Positions 33,455-41,770 are shown, counted from the first letter of the stretch. The stretch is 64,000 nt of DNA from Chryseobacterium candidae (GCF_004916905.1 NZ_SDLV01000010.1:62001-126000), one strand, 5' to 3'. A program made the numbers and translations. The notes: generated by a model not told the origin, from the sequence alone.

Positions 33455-34891
33455 TTATTTTTGCTTTCCACTGAGTCTTCTAATCATTCCTTTGAAGATA
33501 AATCCATGGAATGGCAGTACCATCAGCCAATACAACCTTCCCCAAACACCTTTTGGCCGAAAGACAGCTTTTTGCCAGATTTTATTTCTGTAAATTTTAA
33601 ACATCAGCCATGCTTCTCCCGGAAGTTTCATCTCCGCCAATAAGATGAGTTTTCCTTCTTTACGGTTGGCATACAGTACTCTCCAGAAGTCCAGTGCATC
33701 ACCTTCTATAAGATCTGTAGGATGCCTGCGCCCCCTTCTCAATCCCGGGCCGCCAACCATTTTATCAAATAATCCTCTTATTTTCCAAAGACTCTGCCCA
33801 TACCATCCATGAGTTCCTCCTAACTCAAAAACACGATCCATACAAGCTTCCCTATCATCATATTCTTCACTTCTGAGGTCTGTAAAACAACCATATTTCG
33901 GTACGTCCTGATATTGTTTTAATGTTGAATCATTACGGCTGCTGATAAAACTGTCTTTCCAGCTGGATATAATTTCATTGGCCTGAATTTTTGCAAGAGT
34001 CCGTTTCAGTGCTGTATCATACGAAAACGGCTGAATGCCGGTAATTAATTTAATTTCAGTAAGACTTTCAGGACGGCAGACCACTTCTATTTTCATGCTT
34101 CCAACCAATGCTTTTGCCAGATTATAAGAAGTTGAAGTAATAAAATAGAGCCAGTAGGAAGATAATCTGGGGGTCATTACGGGCAGTGTAAAAATAGTTC
34201 TTTTAAGACCTCTTACTTTTGCAAACTGTAACAACATCTCTTTATAGGTTAGCACATCATCACATCCAATGTCAAAGTTTTTCTGATAAGCATTTTCTTT
34301 AAAGAGTACAAAAATCAGAAAATCCAGAACGTTGGCAATACCTATCGGCTGACATCTGGTATACAGCCACTTAGGAGCTACCATGACGGGCAGCTTTTCA
34401 ACAAGATCTCTGATGATCTCAAACGAAGCACTTCCTGATCCAATGATAATTCCTGCACGCAGAACGGTTGCGGGAACCCTGCACTCCATAAGGATTTTTT
34501 CAACTTCATACCTGGAGTTCAGATGCTTTGAAAGTTCTTTTTCATTCACCAGCCCTGAAAGATACACAATATGTTTACATTGTGTTTTTTCTATATAACC
34601 AGAAAAATTAGAGGCACATTTTTTTTCTGAATCTTCATAATCAGCAGAATTGCTCATAGAATGCATCAGATAATAAGCACCCGCAATATCTTCAGGAATA
34701 TTTTTAAGTGTTTCCGGCTTGAGAAAATCAACTTCAATGACTTCAATAAGCTGTTCATCGATATCCATGTTTCTGGTAAAACGACTAACGTCTCTACAGC
34801 AACAGACTACTTTATATCCCTGTGCAGCAATTACACTGATCATTCTTTTACCAATATAGCCGGTAGCTCCTGTAAGCAGTATTTTTTCCAT
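33455..34891 (-). CDS. SDR-type NAD(P)-binding protein with C-terminal DUF2867
   Basis: A 478-residue protein. The N-terminal half is an atypical SDR/NmrA-like Rossmann domain (LLTGATGYIGKRMISVIAAQ, AYYLMHSMSN, LRAGIIIGSGSASFE). The C-terminal ~150 residues are DUF2867 (GGTHGWYGQSLWKIRGLFD, GRRHPTDLIEGDALDFWRV). Proteins of this build are often found with lipocalin, cyclohydrolase and photolyase genes in light-response clusters of other bacteria; the reaction is unknown. It is the last gene of the carotenoid operon, 48 bp after ribA. Confidence 0.85.
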   Translation of the reverse strand: MEKILLTGATGYIGKRMISVIAAQGYKVVCCCRDVSRFTRNMDIDEQLIEVIEVDFLKPETLKNIPEDIAGAYYLMHSMSNSADYEDSEKKCASNFSGYIEKTQCKHIVYLSGLVNEKELSKHLNSRYEVEKILMECRVPATVLRAGIIIGSGSASFEIIRDLVEKLPVMVAPKWLYTRCQPIGIANVLDFLIFVLFKENAYQKNFDIGCDDVLTYKEMLLQFAKVRGLKRTIFTLPVMTPRLSSYWLYFITSTSYNLAKALVGSMKIEVVCRPESLTEIKLITGIQPFSYDTALKRTLAKIQANEIISSWKDSFISSRNDSTLKQYQDVPKYGCFTDLRSEEYDDREACMDRVFELGGTHGWYGQSLWKIRGLFDKMVGGPGLRRGRRHPTDLIEGDALDFWRVLYANRKEGKLILLAEMKLPGEAWLMFKIYRNKIWQKAVFRPKGVWGRLYWLMVLPFHGFIFKGMIRRLSGKQK

Positions 34892-34939
34892 AATTATTGG
34901 ATTTCACAGGTTTATATCATTGTGTCTGCCTAATGGTTA

Positions 34940-35530
34940 TTATATTTTTTCCAAGAGATGACCAAAATAGTCCTTTTTTTTAACAAGATAACCTTCATTA
35001 ACTTCATTGGGATCTATTTCTAGGGGAATTCTGCTATTGAGTATCATTTCACTGTTCTCTATTGATTTAATCTTATCAGGATTATTCGTTAAGAGATTAA
35101 TTTTTCTGATGCTCAGCAGATTCAGCATTTCCACGGCCACATCAAAGTTCCTTGCATCAGCGGGAAGACCCAGCCTGAGATTAGCCTCAACGGTATCCAG
35201 CCCCTGCTCCTGAAGGGCATACGCTTTGAGCTTATTAATAATTCCGATATTTCTACCTTCCTGGCGGAGATAGATAATGACGCCTCCGTTTTCAGACATA
35301 TATTTCATTGCGGCATCAAGCTGCTGCCCGCATTCACATTTTTTAGAATGGAAAACCTCTCCGGTAATGCATTCTGAATGAAAACGTACATTAACTGTCT
35401 TATCAAAATCTGTATGTTCTGCTACCAGAACCAAATTTGGACTCCAGTCTTCTTCATGTTCTGAAAATGCATATACTGTGAATAATCCATAATCAGTAGG
35501 TATTTTTGATTGAGCTTGTATTTTGAGCAT
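34940..35530 (-). CDS. ribA: GTP cyclohydrolase II (stand-alone RibA)
   Basis: A 196-residue enzyme with the zinc cysteines in CITGEVFHSKKCECGQQL, the catalytic-site phrase GGVIIYLRQEGRNIGI and LTNNPDKIKSI. It opens GTP to the first riboflavin intermediate. There is no DHBP synthase domain, so this is a free-standing copy, probably in addition to a housekeeping ribBA elsewhere. Its place in a carotenoid operon suggests extra flavin supply, for example for photolyase or a flavin light sensor; that is inference. Confidence 0.92.
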   Translation of the reverse strand: MLKIQAQSKIPTDYGLFTVYAFSEHEEDWSPNLVLVAEHTDFDKTVNVRFHSECITGEVFHSKKCECGQQLDAAMKYMSENGGVIIYLRQEGRNIGIINKLKAYALQEQGLDTVEANLRLGLPADARNFDVAVEMLNLLSIRKINLLTNNPDKIKSIENSEMILNSRIPLEIDPNEVNEGYLVKKKDYFGHLLEKI

Positions 35531-35556
35531 AAGGTTTAGAGTTTAAAATTAAAGCT

Positions 35557-36105
35557 TTATTTGTCAAAAGGATTTTTTTTATCCTGTTTCACCCAGATGA
35601 GCTTAGAGGTATCATAGCCAATTTCCTGAGCTTTGGAAATAAAATTCTTTTTTATATTTTCCGGGATGTTTTTTTCACGGGAAAGAATCCAGAGATAGTC
35701 TAAATTTTTCCCTGCAACCAGGGCATACTTGTATTCTTCCAGGGCAACTACATTATAACCGGCATAAAAAGGCCCGAAAAAACTGACCTTCAAAGCAGCC
35801 ACATTTTTTTCTCCTCTGAATTTAGCAGTACCATTGGCAGAAACCCATTTGTTCTTTTTAAAATTATATCCGCTGTTGACCACGTTTACATTTCCGTCTG
35901 CATTAAGGCTGTACTGAGCGATTGCATTATCAAGGTCTTTTTCAAAGCGATAATCGAATCTGGCAATTTCATACCATGTTCCTAAATATCTGTTGACATC
36001 AAACTGGCTCACAGGCTGTGCTTTTTCAGGCATGGAAGAACAGGATGAAAAAATGTTTAGAAGCCCAAAGCTTAATAGTAATGTAAGAATGATTTTATTT
36101 TTCAT
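35557..36105 (-). CDS. Lipocalin-family lipoprotein (Blc-like)
   Basis: A 182-residue protein. The lipoprotein signal ends at NIFSSC (Cys about residue 22). The lipocalin motif is DVNRYLGTWYEIARFDYRFE, followed by strands and YDTSKLIWVKQD. Bacterial Blc lipocalins sit in the outer membrane and bind fatty acids or lysolipids, especially under membrane damage. Its start overlaps the end of the lycopene cyclase gene by 11 bases, so it is translated with the carotenoid genes. Confidence 0.9.
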   Translation of the reverse strand: MKNKIILTLLLSFGLLNIFSSCSSMPEKAQPVSQFDVNRYLGTWYEIARFDYRFEKDLDNAIAQYSLNADGNVNVVNSGYNFKKNKWVSANGTAKFRGEKNVAALKVSFFGPFYAGYNVVALEEYKYALVAGKNLDYLWILSREKNIPENIKKNFISKAQEIGYDTSKLIWVKQDKKNPFDK

Positions 36106-36784
36106 TTTTAGTTATTTTTTTAAAGAAATAAATATTTAATAAAAACTGACTGTAACCATAAACAGCATCTTCAACAGGAATGGTTCCCATTCTGATGCCT
36201 AAAAAGTCATCAGGATTGTAGTTTACAACTGGAGACGGAATAAAAGATCCTGTCAGGATTCCATTCACTGCAAAAAATCCGGGCATTAATAGCAGGTATA
36301 CAAAGCTGGCCTTTCCTATCCATTCTTTTTTAACAATAAAATGCAGATAGCAAAGCGTGAATAGGGTTACAATTACTGTAAGTAAAGTATAAATTCTGTC
36401 ATAATAAAGAAACCCTGTTACACTGAGAACAATGACGGAGGTAAATACAATGAGATTATTAAAAGCATTAGCCCCATTCATATTAAAAAATTTCTCCAGG
36501 CAGTAATAGGTAAAAACACAAGAAAAAGGAATACAATAAAAGAACAGCCATTCTTCAAGGGGAAGCCCTGATATCTTAATTCCTAATGTATAATTAAGAT
36601 TAAACCACCATACTCCTTTTGCGGTGAACCATATATCCCAGATAATAAAGGGAACTGCAACGATTGTAGATGACAACAGAAACTTTCCAAAAAGCTTGTT
36701 AAATTGTATCCTCCTGTCAAAAGAGGCTAAAAAGCAGATGATGACAGTGAAAAAATTAATCAGTATGTAAGTATAAGGCATCAT
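36095..36784 (-). CDS. crtY: Lycopene beta-cyclase, CrtYcYd-type membrane enzyme
   Basis: A 229-residue membrane protein with about seven helices. It carries two copies of the PxE(E/D) motif, PLEEWLFF (about residue 76) and PVEDAVYG (about residue 202), one per fused c/d half. This is the non-flavin heterodimer-derived cyclase type found in Flavobacteriia. It forms the beta rings of beta-carotene from lycopene. ATG at 36784 or 36781; the crtZ stop (TGA) lies inside ATGATG, so the two are translationally coupled. Confidence 0.88.
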   Translation of the reverse strand: MMPYTYILINFFTVIICFLASFDRRIQFNKLFGKFLLSSTIVAVPFIIWDIWFTAKGVWWFNLNYTLGIKISGLPLEEWLFFYCIPFSCVFTYYCLEKFFNMNGANAFNNLIVFTSVIVLSVTGFLYYDRIYTLLTVIVTLFTLCYLHFIVKKEWIGKASFVYLLLMPGFFAVNGILTGSFIPSPVVNYNPDDFLGIRMGTIPVEDAVYGYSQFLLNIYFFKKITKNEK

Positions 36785-37233
36785 TTTTTATTGAAATACA
36801 TTTTAAAATATTTAACAGGAATCCACAGAAATCCGAAGCACTCTCCCTCTTCTTTACCCAAATGTTTGTGATGCTGCTTATGAGCCCGTCTTATGGCAAG
36901 GAAATAGGGATTTTTGGTTTTTGTAAACATTTTTACTCTTTGATGGATAAATATATCATGCACAAAGAAGTAAGCCATTCCGTAAAGACTAATTCCGAGA
37001 CCAATAAAAAACCAGTAACTGAATTCCTGCTTTACGCCTAAATACAATAAGGCAATAGCGGGACTTGCAAAAATGAAAAAAAACAGATCATTCCTTTCAA
37101 GTTTTCCGTTATGGCTGTGATCATGATGATCACGATGCAGACTCCAAAGAAAACCATGCATAATATATTTATGAATAAGCCACGTAGCCCCTTCCATAGA
37201 AATAAAAACAAGCAAAACAACCAGAAAATTCAT
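36781..37233 (-). CDS. crtZ: Beta-carotene hydroxylase CrtZ
   Basis: A 150-residue enzyme from the ATG of MNFLVVLLVFISMEG; the longer frame would run into the previous gene. The di-iron His boxes are HKYIMHG, HRDHHDHSH, FVHDIFIHQR and RAHKQHHKH. It hydroxylates beta rings at C3/C3' to give zeaxanthin. The start is one base after the SRPBCC stop and the stop overlaps the cyclase start, so it lies in a tightly coupled translation unit. Confidence 0.92.
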   Translation of the reverse strand: MNFLVVLLVFISMEGATWLIHKYIMHGFLWSLHRDHHDHSHNGKLERNDLFFFIFASPAIALLYLGVKQEFSYWFFIGLGISLYGMAYFFVHDIFIHQRVKMFTKTKNPYFLAIRRAHKQHHKHLGKEEGECFGFLWIPVKYFKMYFNKK

Positions 37234-37234
37234 G

Positions 37235-37699
37235 TCAATTGTGTTTGTGGTTAAAAAGTTCATTCAATACTTTGTATCTGAAATCGAAAATACCTCTGAG
37301 CTTTTCTTTAACAAATAAACTATGAGCTATCCTTCCAAAAATCCCTAATGGAAGTTGATAATATACAGTATCTTTCATTAATACACCATTCTCATCTGGA
37401 ATGAACTCATGTAAATGATTCCAGTATTTATAAGGTCCTTCTTTCTGAAAGTCTGTAAAATTTCTGCCTTCTTTTACCTGACTGATAATCGTTTTCCATT
37501 TCATTGGAATTCCCAATACAGGAGATACGGTATAATCTATTTCCATGCCTTCAAAAATAGATCCGTCCTGTATATCTGAAAGAACCACAAAATTCATGCT
37601 TTTAGGTGTTATTTCGGATAAATTATGAGGAGAGGAAAAGAATTTCCATGCTGTCTCAATATCACAGTTCAAATGCTGTTCTCTGTATAATCTGTACAT
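37235..37699 (-). CDS. SRPBCC (START-like) ligand-binding protein
   Basis: A 154-residue helix-grip-fold protein that begins MYRLYREQHLNCDIETAWKF and includes FFSSPHNLSEITPKSMNFV, WKTIISQVKEGRNFTDFQ and GPYKYWNHLHEFIPDENG. Family members bind hydrophobic ligands. Between crtB and crtZ in an operon, it may bind or deliver carotenoid intermediates; no catalytic residues support an enzyme role. Gaps are 56 bp before and 1 bp after. Confidence 0.82.
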   Translation of the reverse strand: MYRLYREQHLNCDIETAWKFFSSPHNLSEITPKSMNFVVLSDIQDGSIFEGMEIDYTVSPVLGIPMKWKTIISQVKEGRNFTDFQKEGPYKYWNHLHEFIPDENGVLMKDTVYYQLPLGIFGRIAHSLFVKEKLRGIFDFRYKVLNELFNHKHN

Positions 37700-37755
37700 C
37701 GTTATTTTTTATTGATTTATAAATTCTAAAAACATTCTTCTAAACAAAGGAGCTA

Positions 37756-38592
37756 TCAGAAATAAGCAGATTTGTATCTTATATAGCTTTTGAATGCTAC
37801 CAATAATTTCTGTGAATTGGCAATCCTGATTCTTTGCTGCAGAATATTCTGCGAACTTGTTTTCTTTATTTTTTCAAATAATGACAGATAGTACCTGTAT
37901 GCGAGATATACTCCAAAAACGGAAGACCCGGGCAGCTTCTTAATTCCCTGCAGGGCTTCTTTGAATTCTTCTTCAATTTCTTTTTCAATCTGAGCTTTAA
38001 CGGTATTATCAAACACAGACATATTCAATGATGGAAAATACGTTCTGCCCAAAATCTGGTAATCATCTTTCAGATCACGTAAAAAATTCACCTTTTGAAA
38101 AGCTGACCCCAGCTTCATGGCGAATGGTTTAAGCTTTTCAAATTGCTGTTTATCACCTCCTGTAAATATCTGCAGACACATAAGACCTACCACTTCGGCA
38201 GAGCCGTAGATATATTCATTATAGAGATCAGAATTGTAATCTATTTTCTGCAGATCCATTTCCATGCTGTGTAAAAACTGATTGATAAGCTGGATATCAA
38301 TATCATATTGGCGAACTGTTTCCTGGAATGAGTTCAGGATAGGATTGATTGAAATGCCGTCTTCCAATGCATCATAGGTTTCAGCTTTTAACCTTTTCAA
38401 CAGCTTTTCTTTATCATAGCCATGAAAACTGTCAACAATTTCATCTGCAAGACGTACATAACCATAAATGGCGTAAATAGCAGATCTGATGGATGGTTTT
38501 AATGCTAATATTCCTAATGAAAAACTGGTACTGTATTTCCGTGTAGTATACTTGCTTACCTCACAAGACAACTCATCAAACAATTTTTTCAT
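37756..38592 (-). CDS. crtB: Phytoene synthase CrtB
   Basis: A 278-residue squalene/phytoene synthase. The two Asp-rich substrate-Mg sites are VRLADEIVDSFHG (about residues 46-58) and NFLRDLKDDYQILGRTYFP. It joins two geranylgeranyl diphosphates to phytoene. Its ATG lies one base after the crtI stop, so the two are co-translated. Confidence 0.95.
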   Translation of the reverse strand: MKKLFDELSCEVSKYTTRKYSTSFSLGILALKPSIRSAIYAIYGYVRLADEIVDSFHGYDKEKLLKRLKAETYDALEDGISINPILNSFQETVRQYDIDIQLINQFLHSMEMDLQKIDYNSDLYNEYIYGSAEVVGLMCLQIFTGGDKQQFEKLKPFAMKLGSAFQKVNFLRDLKDDYQILGRTYFPSLNMSVFDNTVKAQIEKEIEEEFKEALQGIKKLPGSSVFGVYLAYRYYLSLFEKIKKTSSQNILQQRIRIANSQKLLVAFKSYIRYKSAYF

Positions 38593-38593
38593 A

Positions 38594-40084
38594 TTAATTT
38601 AGTTTTAGTTTATTAACTTCAGATGCTACAATTTTTCCCGAAATAACTGATGGTGGTACTCCGGGACCCGGGACAGTTAACTGCCCAGTATAAAAGAGAT
38701 TACTGATATTTCTGTTCCTTATTTTAGGTTTTAACACCGCTGTTTGGGATAAAATATTGGATAAGCCATAGGCATTTCCCTGATAAGCGTTATAATCTGC
38801 AATAAAATCACTTACACAGTAGCTCTTTTTATATTCAATCCTTGATACCAGATCGCTTTCTCCGGTATGCTTTTCAATTCTTTCAAGCATATTCATCAAA
38901 TATTTTTCCCTGAGAGATTCTTCATCATGTATTCCCGGCGCCAGAGGCAGAAGCAAGAAAAGGTTTTCACAATCTTCAGGAGCTACTCCCGGATCTGTTT
39001 TTGAAGGACAGCATATATAAAAAAGCGGTTTTGAAGGCCATTTTTTATTTTTATAAATACAATTTATATGATCGTCCAGTTCATTTTCAAAGAAAAGAGT
39101 ATGGTGTTTCAAATGGGGAATTTTTCCTTTGATTCCCAGATAATAAATTAAGCATGAAGGAGCAAAGGTTTTTGATTCCCAATAGGCATTATTATAGTTC
39201 CTGAGGGATTTAGGAATTAATGTTTCCGTATGATGATAATCTGATGAAGCGATGACTGCATCAAATTCATAATCTTTACCATTTACTTTTATTGAGGAAA
39301 TCTTTCCGTTTTGAGTATAAAGTTTCTGAACCTCATGATTAAAATGAAAAGTTACCCCCTGTTTTTCTGCTACTTTTTTCATGGCCAAAACAAGCTGATA
39401 AAAGCCTCCCATCGGGTATTTCGTTCCTAAAACATAGCCTCCGTAATTCATAAGACTGTAAAGAGCAGGAATATTTTGCGGGGAAGCTCCCAGAAAAATA
39501 ACAGGAAACTCCATCAGAGACCTTAATTTTTCATCAGAAAAATACCCTGATACATATTTTCGGAAGTTACTCAGAAGATCAAGCCTGAGGGCACTGCCGG
39601 CAATTTTTAAAGAAGCAAACTCCAGCCAGCTGTAACAAGGTTTGTTAACAAATTCCTTCATTCCCACTTCATATTTAAATTTTGCTGATTGCATAAATTT
39701 ATCATACTTAACAGCTGCTCCCGGCTCTATCTTTTCGAACAGCTCGCGGATTTCATCATTTTTCTCAGGAACTGAAATTTTCTCTTTTGAAAAAACCATC
39801 TCAAACTGAGGGTCTAAAGAAACCAGTTGAAAAAAATCAGAAACTTTATAATTGAAATCAGCGAAAAAACTTTCAATAATATCAGGCATCCAATACCAGC
39901 TGGGTCCCATATCAAAGATATATCCTTCATTTGTTTCAAATTGTCTCGCCCGGCCACCGGGCTGATTATGCTTTTCAAATACATGTACTTCATTTCCTGA
40001 TTTTGCAGCATATGCAGCCGCCGAAAGTCCGGAAAATCCAGAACCTATAACCGCGATCTTTTTCTTTGAATTTCCAGTATCCAT
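38594..40084 (-). CDS. crtI: Phytoene desaturase CrtI
   Basis: A 496-residue FAD amine-oxidase-type desaturase. The N-terminal dinucleotide motif is VIGSGFSGLSAAAYAAKSG followed by EKHNQPGGRAR. The C-terminal FAD contact is LFYTGQLTVPGPGVPPSVIS. It converts phytoene to lycopene. It is the second gene of the operon, 46 bp after the MarR gene; I see no separate promoter in that gap. Confidence 0.95.
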   Translation of the reverse strand: MDTGNSKKKIAVIGSGFSGLSAAAYAAKSGNEVHVFEKHNQPGGRARQFETNEGYIFDMGPSWYWMPDIIESFFADFNYKVSDFFQLVSLDPQFEMVFSKEKISVPEKNDEIRELFEKIEPGAAVKYDKFMQSAKFKYEVGMKEFVNKPCYSWLEFASLKIAGSALRLDLLSNFRKYVSGYFSDEKLRSLMEFPVIFLGASPQNIPALYSLMNYGGYVLGTKYPMGGFYQLVLAMKKVAEKQGVTFHFNHEVQKLYTQNGKISSIKVNGKDYEFDAVIASSDYHHTETLIPKSLRNYNNAYWESKTFAPSCLIYYLGIKGKIPHLKHHTLFFENELDDHINCIYKNKKWPSKPLFYICCPSKTDPGVAPEDCENLFLLLPLAPGIHDEESLREKYLMNMLERIEKHTGESDLVSRIEYKKSYCVSDFIADYNAYQGNAYGLSNILSQTAVLKPKIRNRNISNLFYTGQLTVPGPGVPPSVISGKIVASEVNKLKLN

Positions 40085-40130
40085 TGTTATTTAATTAATA
40101 GTTTTACAGAGCTTTTAAGACTGACTGAGC

Positions 40131-40790
40131 TTAGTTAAGTTTTTTACAGGCAATATCAATCAGATCCTTTGTTTCCAGATTCATTCTGTACACAGAATAG
40201 TGAAATTCATCCAGTTTAGACAGGATAGAAATGAGCAGCATTCTCTCTGATTGATTTAAATTTCCTGTTACTAACCGAGAAGCTTTTCGAATTTCATCCA
40301 TGTGATTATTCAATATTATCAATCCTTGTTCGGTGATCTGAATTTGCTTTATTCTTTTATCTTTTTGAGAGGCAACCTGCTCCACCCAGCCATTACTTAT
40401 TAAGCGATTAATAACAAGGATCCCTGAAGATTTTTCATGTACATTATACCTTATCAATTCCATCTTTGACATTGGTCCCATTGTTTTCAGGCTTATGAGG
40501 TATATAAAATCATCCTGGCTTGAGAAAACTGAATTATTCATTGCAGAACGGGAGTAGGATTTTGCATACCTGCTCATTCTTATTAATAATGTATTGATGA
40601 CACTATCAGAACTTCTTCCCAGTTCTCTTCCTATCCAATCCGGATCTTGTATCTCAGAATTCGTTTTTTGAGAAGCCTTGATCCATTCTGTAAAACCATG
40701 AAGATCATTGCTATAGATAGCTTTTTCTTCATTTTCTTCTACAAATTGCTGAACAATTTCTACAACTGATTTTATTAGATCAAAATTCAT
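40131..40790 (-). CDS. MarR-like regulator heading the carotenoid operon
   Basis: A 219-residue protein from the ATG of MNFDLIKSVVEIVQQF; a TTG further upstream lies in the -7 box. The winged helix is in the C-terminal two thirds (MSKMELIRYNVHEKSSG, VINRLISNGWVEQ, wing DKRIKQIQITEQG). The protein parallels the regulator at 24239-24919 along its length. It is the first gene of the crt operon and is preceded by several AAAGTATA-type palindromes, so it probably represses itself and the crt genes. The signal (light, redox or lipid) is unknown. Confidence 0.82.
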   Translation of the reverse strand: MNFDLIKSVVEIVQQFVEENEEKAIYSNDLHGFTEWIKASQKTNSEIQDPDWIGRELGRSSDSVINTLLIRMSRYAKSYSRSAMNNSVFSSQDDFIYLISLKTMGPMSKMELIRYNVHEKSSGILVINRLISNGWVEQVASQKDKRIKQIQITEQGLIILNNHMDEIRKASRLVTGNLNQSERMLLISILSKLDEFHYSVYRMNLETKDLIDIACKKLN

Positions 40791-40803
40791 AGCAAACAAA
40801 TTA

Positions 40804-40817
40804 GTATACAAATATAC
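40804..40817. promoter_or_regulatory. Palindrome GTATA-N4-TATAC over the crt operon -7 box
   Basis: It is the same 14-mer as at 24933-24946. On the minus strand it contains the -7 box TATATTTG, 19 bases before the MarR ATG. Confidence 0.75.
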
Positions 40818-40831
40818 TTAAAAAATGAAAC

Positions 40832-40950
40832 AAAGTACATTAATATACTTTTTTTAATCAAGCAAAAGTATAAAATACTGTTTTTCAATATATTAATTTA
40901 AAAATAAACAAAAAATGAGTAAATATTAAAGTGTATAAATATACTTTAAT
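40832..40950. promoter_or_regulatory. Array of AAAGTA/TACTTT palindromes upstream of the crt operon
   Basis: Three more dyads: AAAGTA-N8-TACTTT (40832-40851), AGTAT-AAA-ATACT (40867-40879), and a 26-base near-perfect palindrome ATTAAAGT...ACTTTAAT (40925-40950, one mismatch pair). The words match the core of the -7 palindrome, suggesting several binding sites for one regulator. Confidence 0.6.
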
Positions 40951-40956
40951 ATAAAA

Positions 40957-41037
40957 ATGGAAAGATTATTAAACTATTTATGGTTGAAAATATATCTTAA
41001 AAATCATTCTTGTCTGATTAAATTAAAGCATTATTAA
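40957..41037 (+). CDS. Candidate 26-codon micro-ORF divergent from the crt regulator
   Basis: It starts MERLLNYLWLKIYLKN and ends CLIKLKHY: hydrophobic and basic. Its ATG is 6 bases after the 26-base palindrome, and its TAA lies inside the first REP tail of the following cluster. The position parallels the 95-residue gene divergent from the paralogous regulator. Coding is uncertain. Confidence 0.28.
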   Translation: MERLLNYLWLKIYLKNHSCLIKLKHY

Positions 41038-41194
41038 CAGATCGCTCCTCCGGAGCTTTATTTTTTACGGGACTTCGTTTTTTCTACTAACATCAAATCC
41101 TGATGGGATCAAATCAAGTTCTTATGAGAACTGACTGTTAATAGAAAGTATTTGTTCTAAAATTACAGCTTCGGGAGAGCGGCCTGTTAATTCA
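41033..41194. repeat. Orphan cluster of three REP units without transposase
   Basis: Inverted unit: ATTAACAGATC plus the stem GCTCC-TCC-GGAGC (41044-41056). Middle degenerate unit: AGTTCTTATGAGAACT plus GACTGTTAATAG (41118-41145). Direct unit: GCTTCGGGAGAGC plus GGCCTGTTAAT (41168-41192). The tails match those around the RAYT at 8.6 kb, and the outer units face opposite ways, as in a REPIN or BIME. Confidence 0.75.
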
Positions 41195-41322
41195 TACCAT
41201 AAATATTGATATTTTAAATGTATTTATACTTTTTATCGGACAGTAATTCTTAAAAATATATAAAACACTCAGTAGTTTAAACTATTCCGGTGAATAATTT
41301 GTAATTTTATGATTTAAGCTAA

Positions 41323-41394
41323 GGCCCTATAGTTCAATGGATAGAATAGAAGTTTCCTAAACTTTAGATCCAGGTTCGATTCCTGGTGGGGCTA
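41323..41394 (+). tRNA. tRNA-Arg (anticodon CCT)
   Basis: A 72-base cloverleaf. The acceptor strands GGCCCTA and TGGGGCT are followed by A73. The anticodon stem GAAGT/ACTTT holds the loop TTCCTAA (anticodon CCT, codon AGG), and the T arm is CCAGG-TTCGATT-CCTGG. No CCA is encoded directly after it (sequence runs ACAAAT). Confidence 0.93.
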
Positions 41395-41419
41395 CAAATC
41401 AAAAGCCTGAGCCATTAAA

Positions 41420-41450
41420 ACTAAAAAACCTCCCGATTCATCGGAAGGTT
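41420..41450 (-). terminator. Minus-strand intrinsic terminator with no gene upstream
   Basis: The stem AACCT-c-CCGA/TCGG-a-AGGTT has a four-base loop and is followed on the minus strand by TTTTTTAGTTTT. No annotated minus-strand gene lies upstream of it. Confidence 0.65.
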
Positions 41451-41485
41451 ATACTGTAATTTGTCAGAAATATGAAATTTTCAAT
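41420..41485 (-). ncRNA. Candidate ~65-nt small RNA
   Basis: The box TATATTTG at 41496-41489 (minus strand, TAnnTTTG) is followed about 60 bases later by the orphan terminator. The interval has no credible ORF. The -33 element is not clear. Confidence 0.3.
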
Positions 41486-41497
41486 GCCCAAATATAA

Positions 41498-41752
41498 TCA
41501 AGTGTCTACATCATCGAATATGATCTCAGTCATATCGTAAAAACTATTTCTAATTTAATAAATTGCAGGTAAACAATACCTGAATTTCATCCCTTATTTT
41601 ATGAAAATGTTTGATTTATAGCAAAGCAAGTTAGAGAATATAATTGCTTAAGTAGAGTGATGTCAGACTTTTTTATTTACCTTTACACAAAGTGAAAACT
41701 AAAAACATCCGTTACTTTTCCTTCACGATTCAATTTTTATCAAATTTAATTG
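41498..41752. other. Non-coding gap, nothing recognised
   Basis: Between the small-RNA candidate and the promoter of the His/Cys-rich gene I see no coding pattern, repeat or clear metal-regulator box. Confidence 0.45.
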
Positions 41753-41760
41753 TACATTTG
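41753..41760 (+). promoter_or_regulatory. -7 element (TACATTTG) of the TonB/ABC cassette
   Basis: It matches TAnnTTTG and ends only 10 bases before the ATG at 41771, so the leader would be very short. Confidence 0.5.
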
Positions 41761-41770
41761 TTTTCCAATT

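Noticed and set aside
40791..40811. TTG start extending the crt MarR-like protein, and the same at 24920-24940
   Set aside because: In both cases the TTG is the end of the -7 box TATATTTG inside the shared palindrome; the ATG of MNF is the conserved start.
41033..41194. REP cluster as a CRISPR array
   Set aside because: Units differ in sequence, orientation and spacing and share only the REP tail and hairpin.
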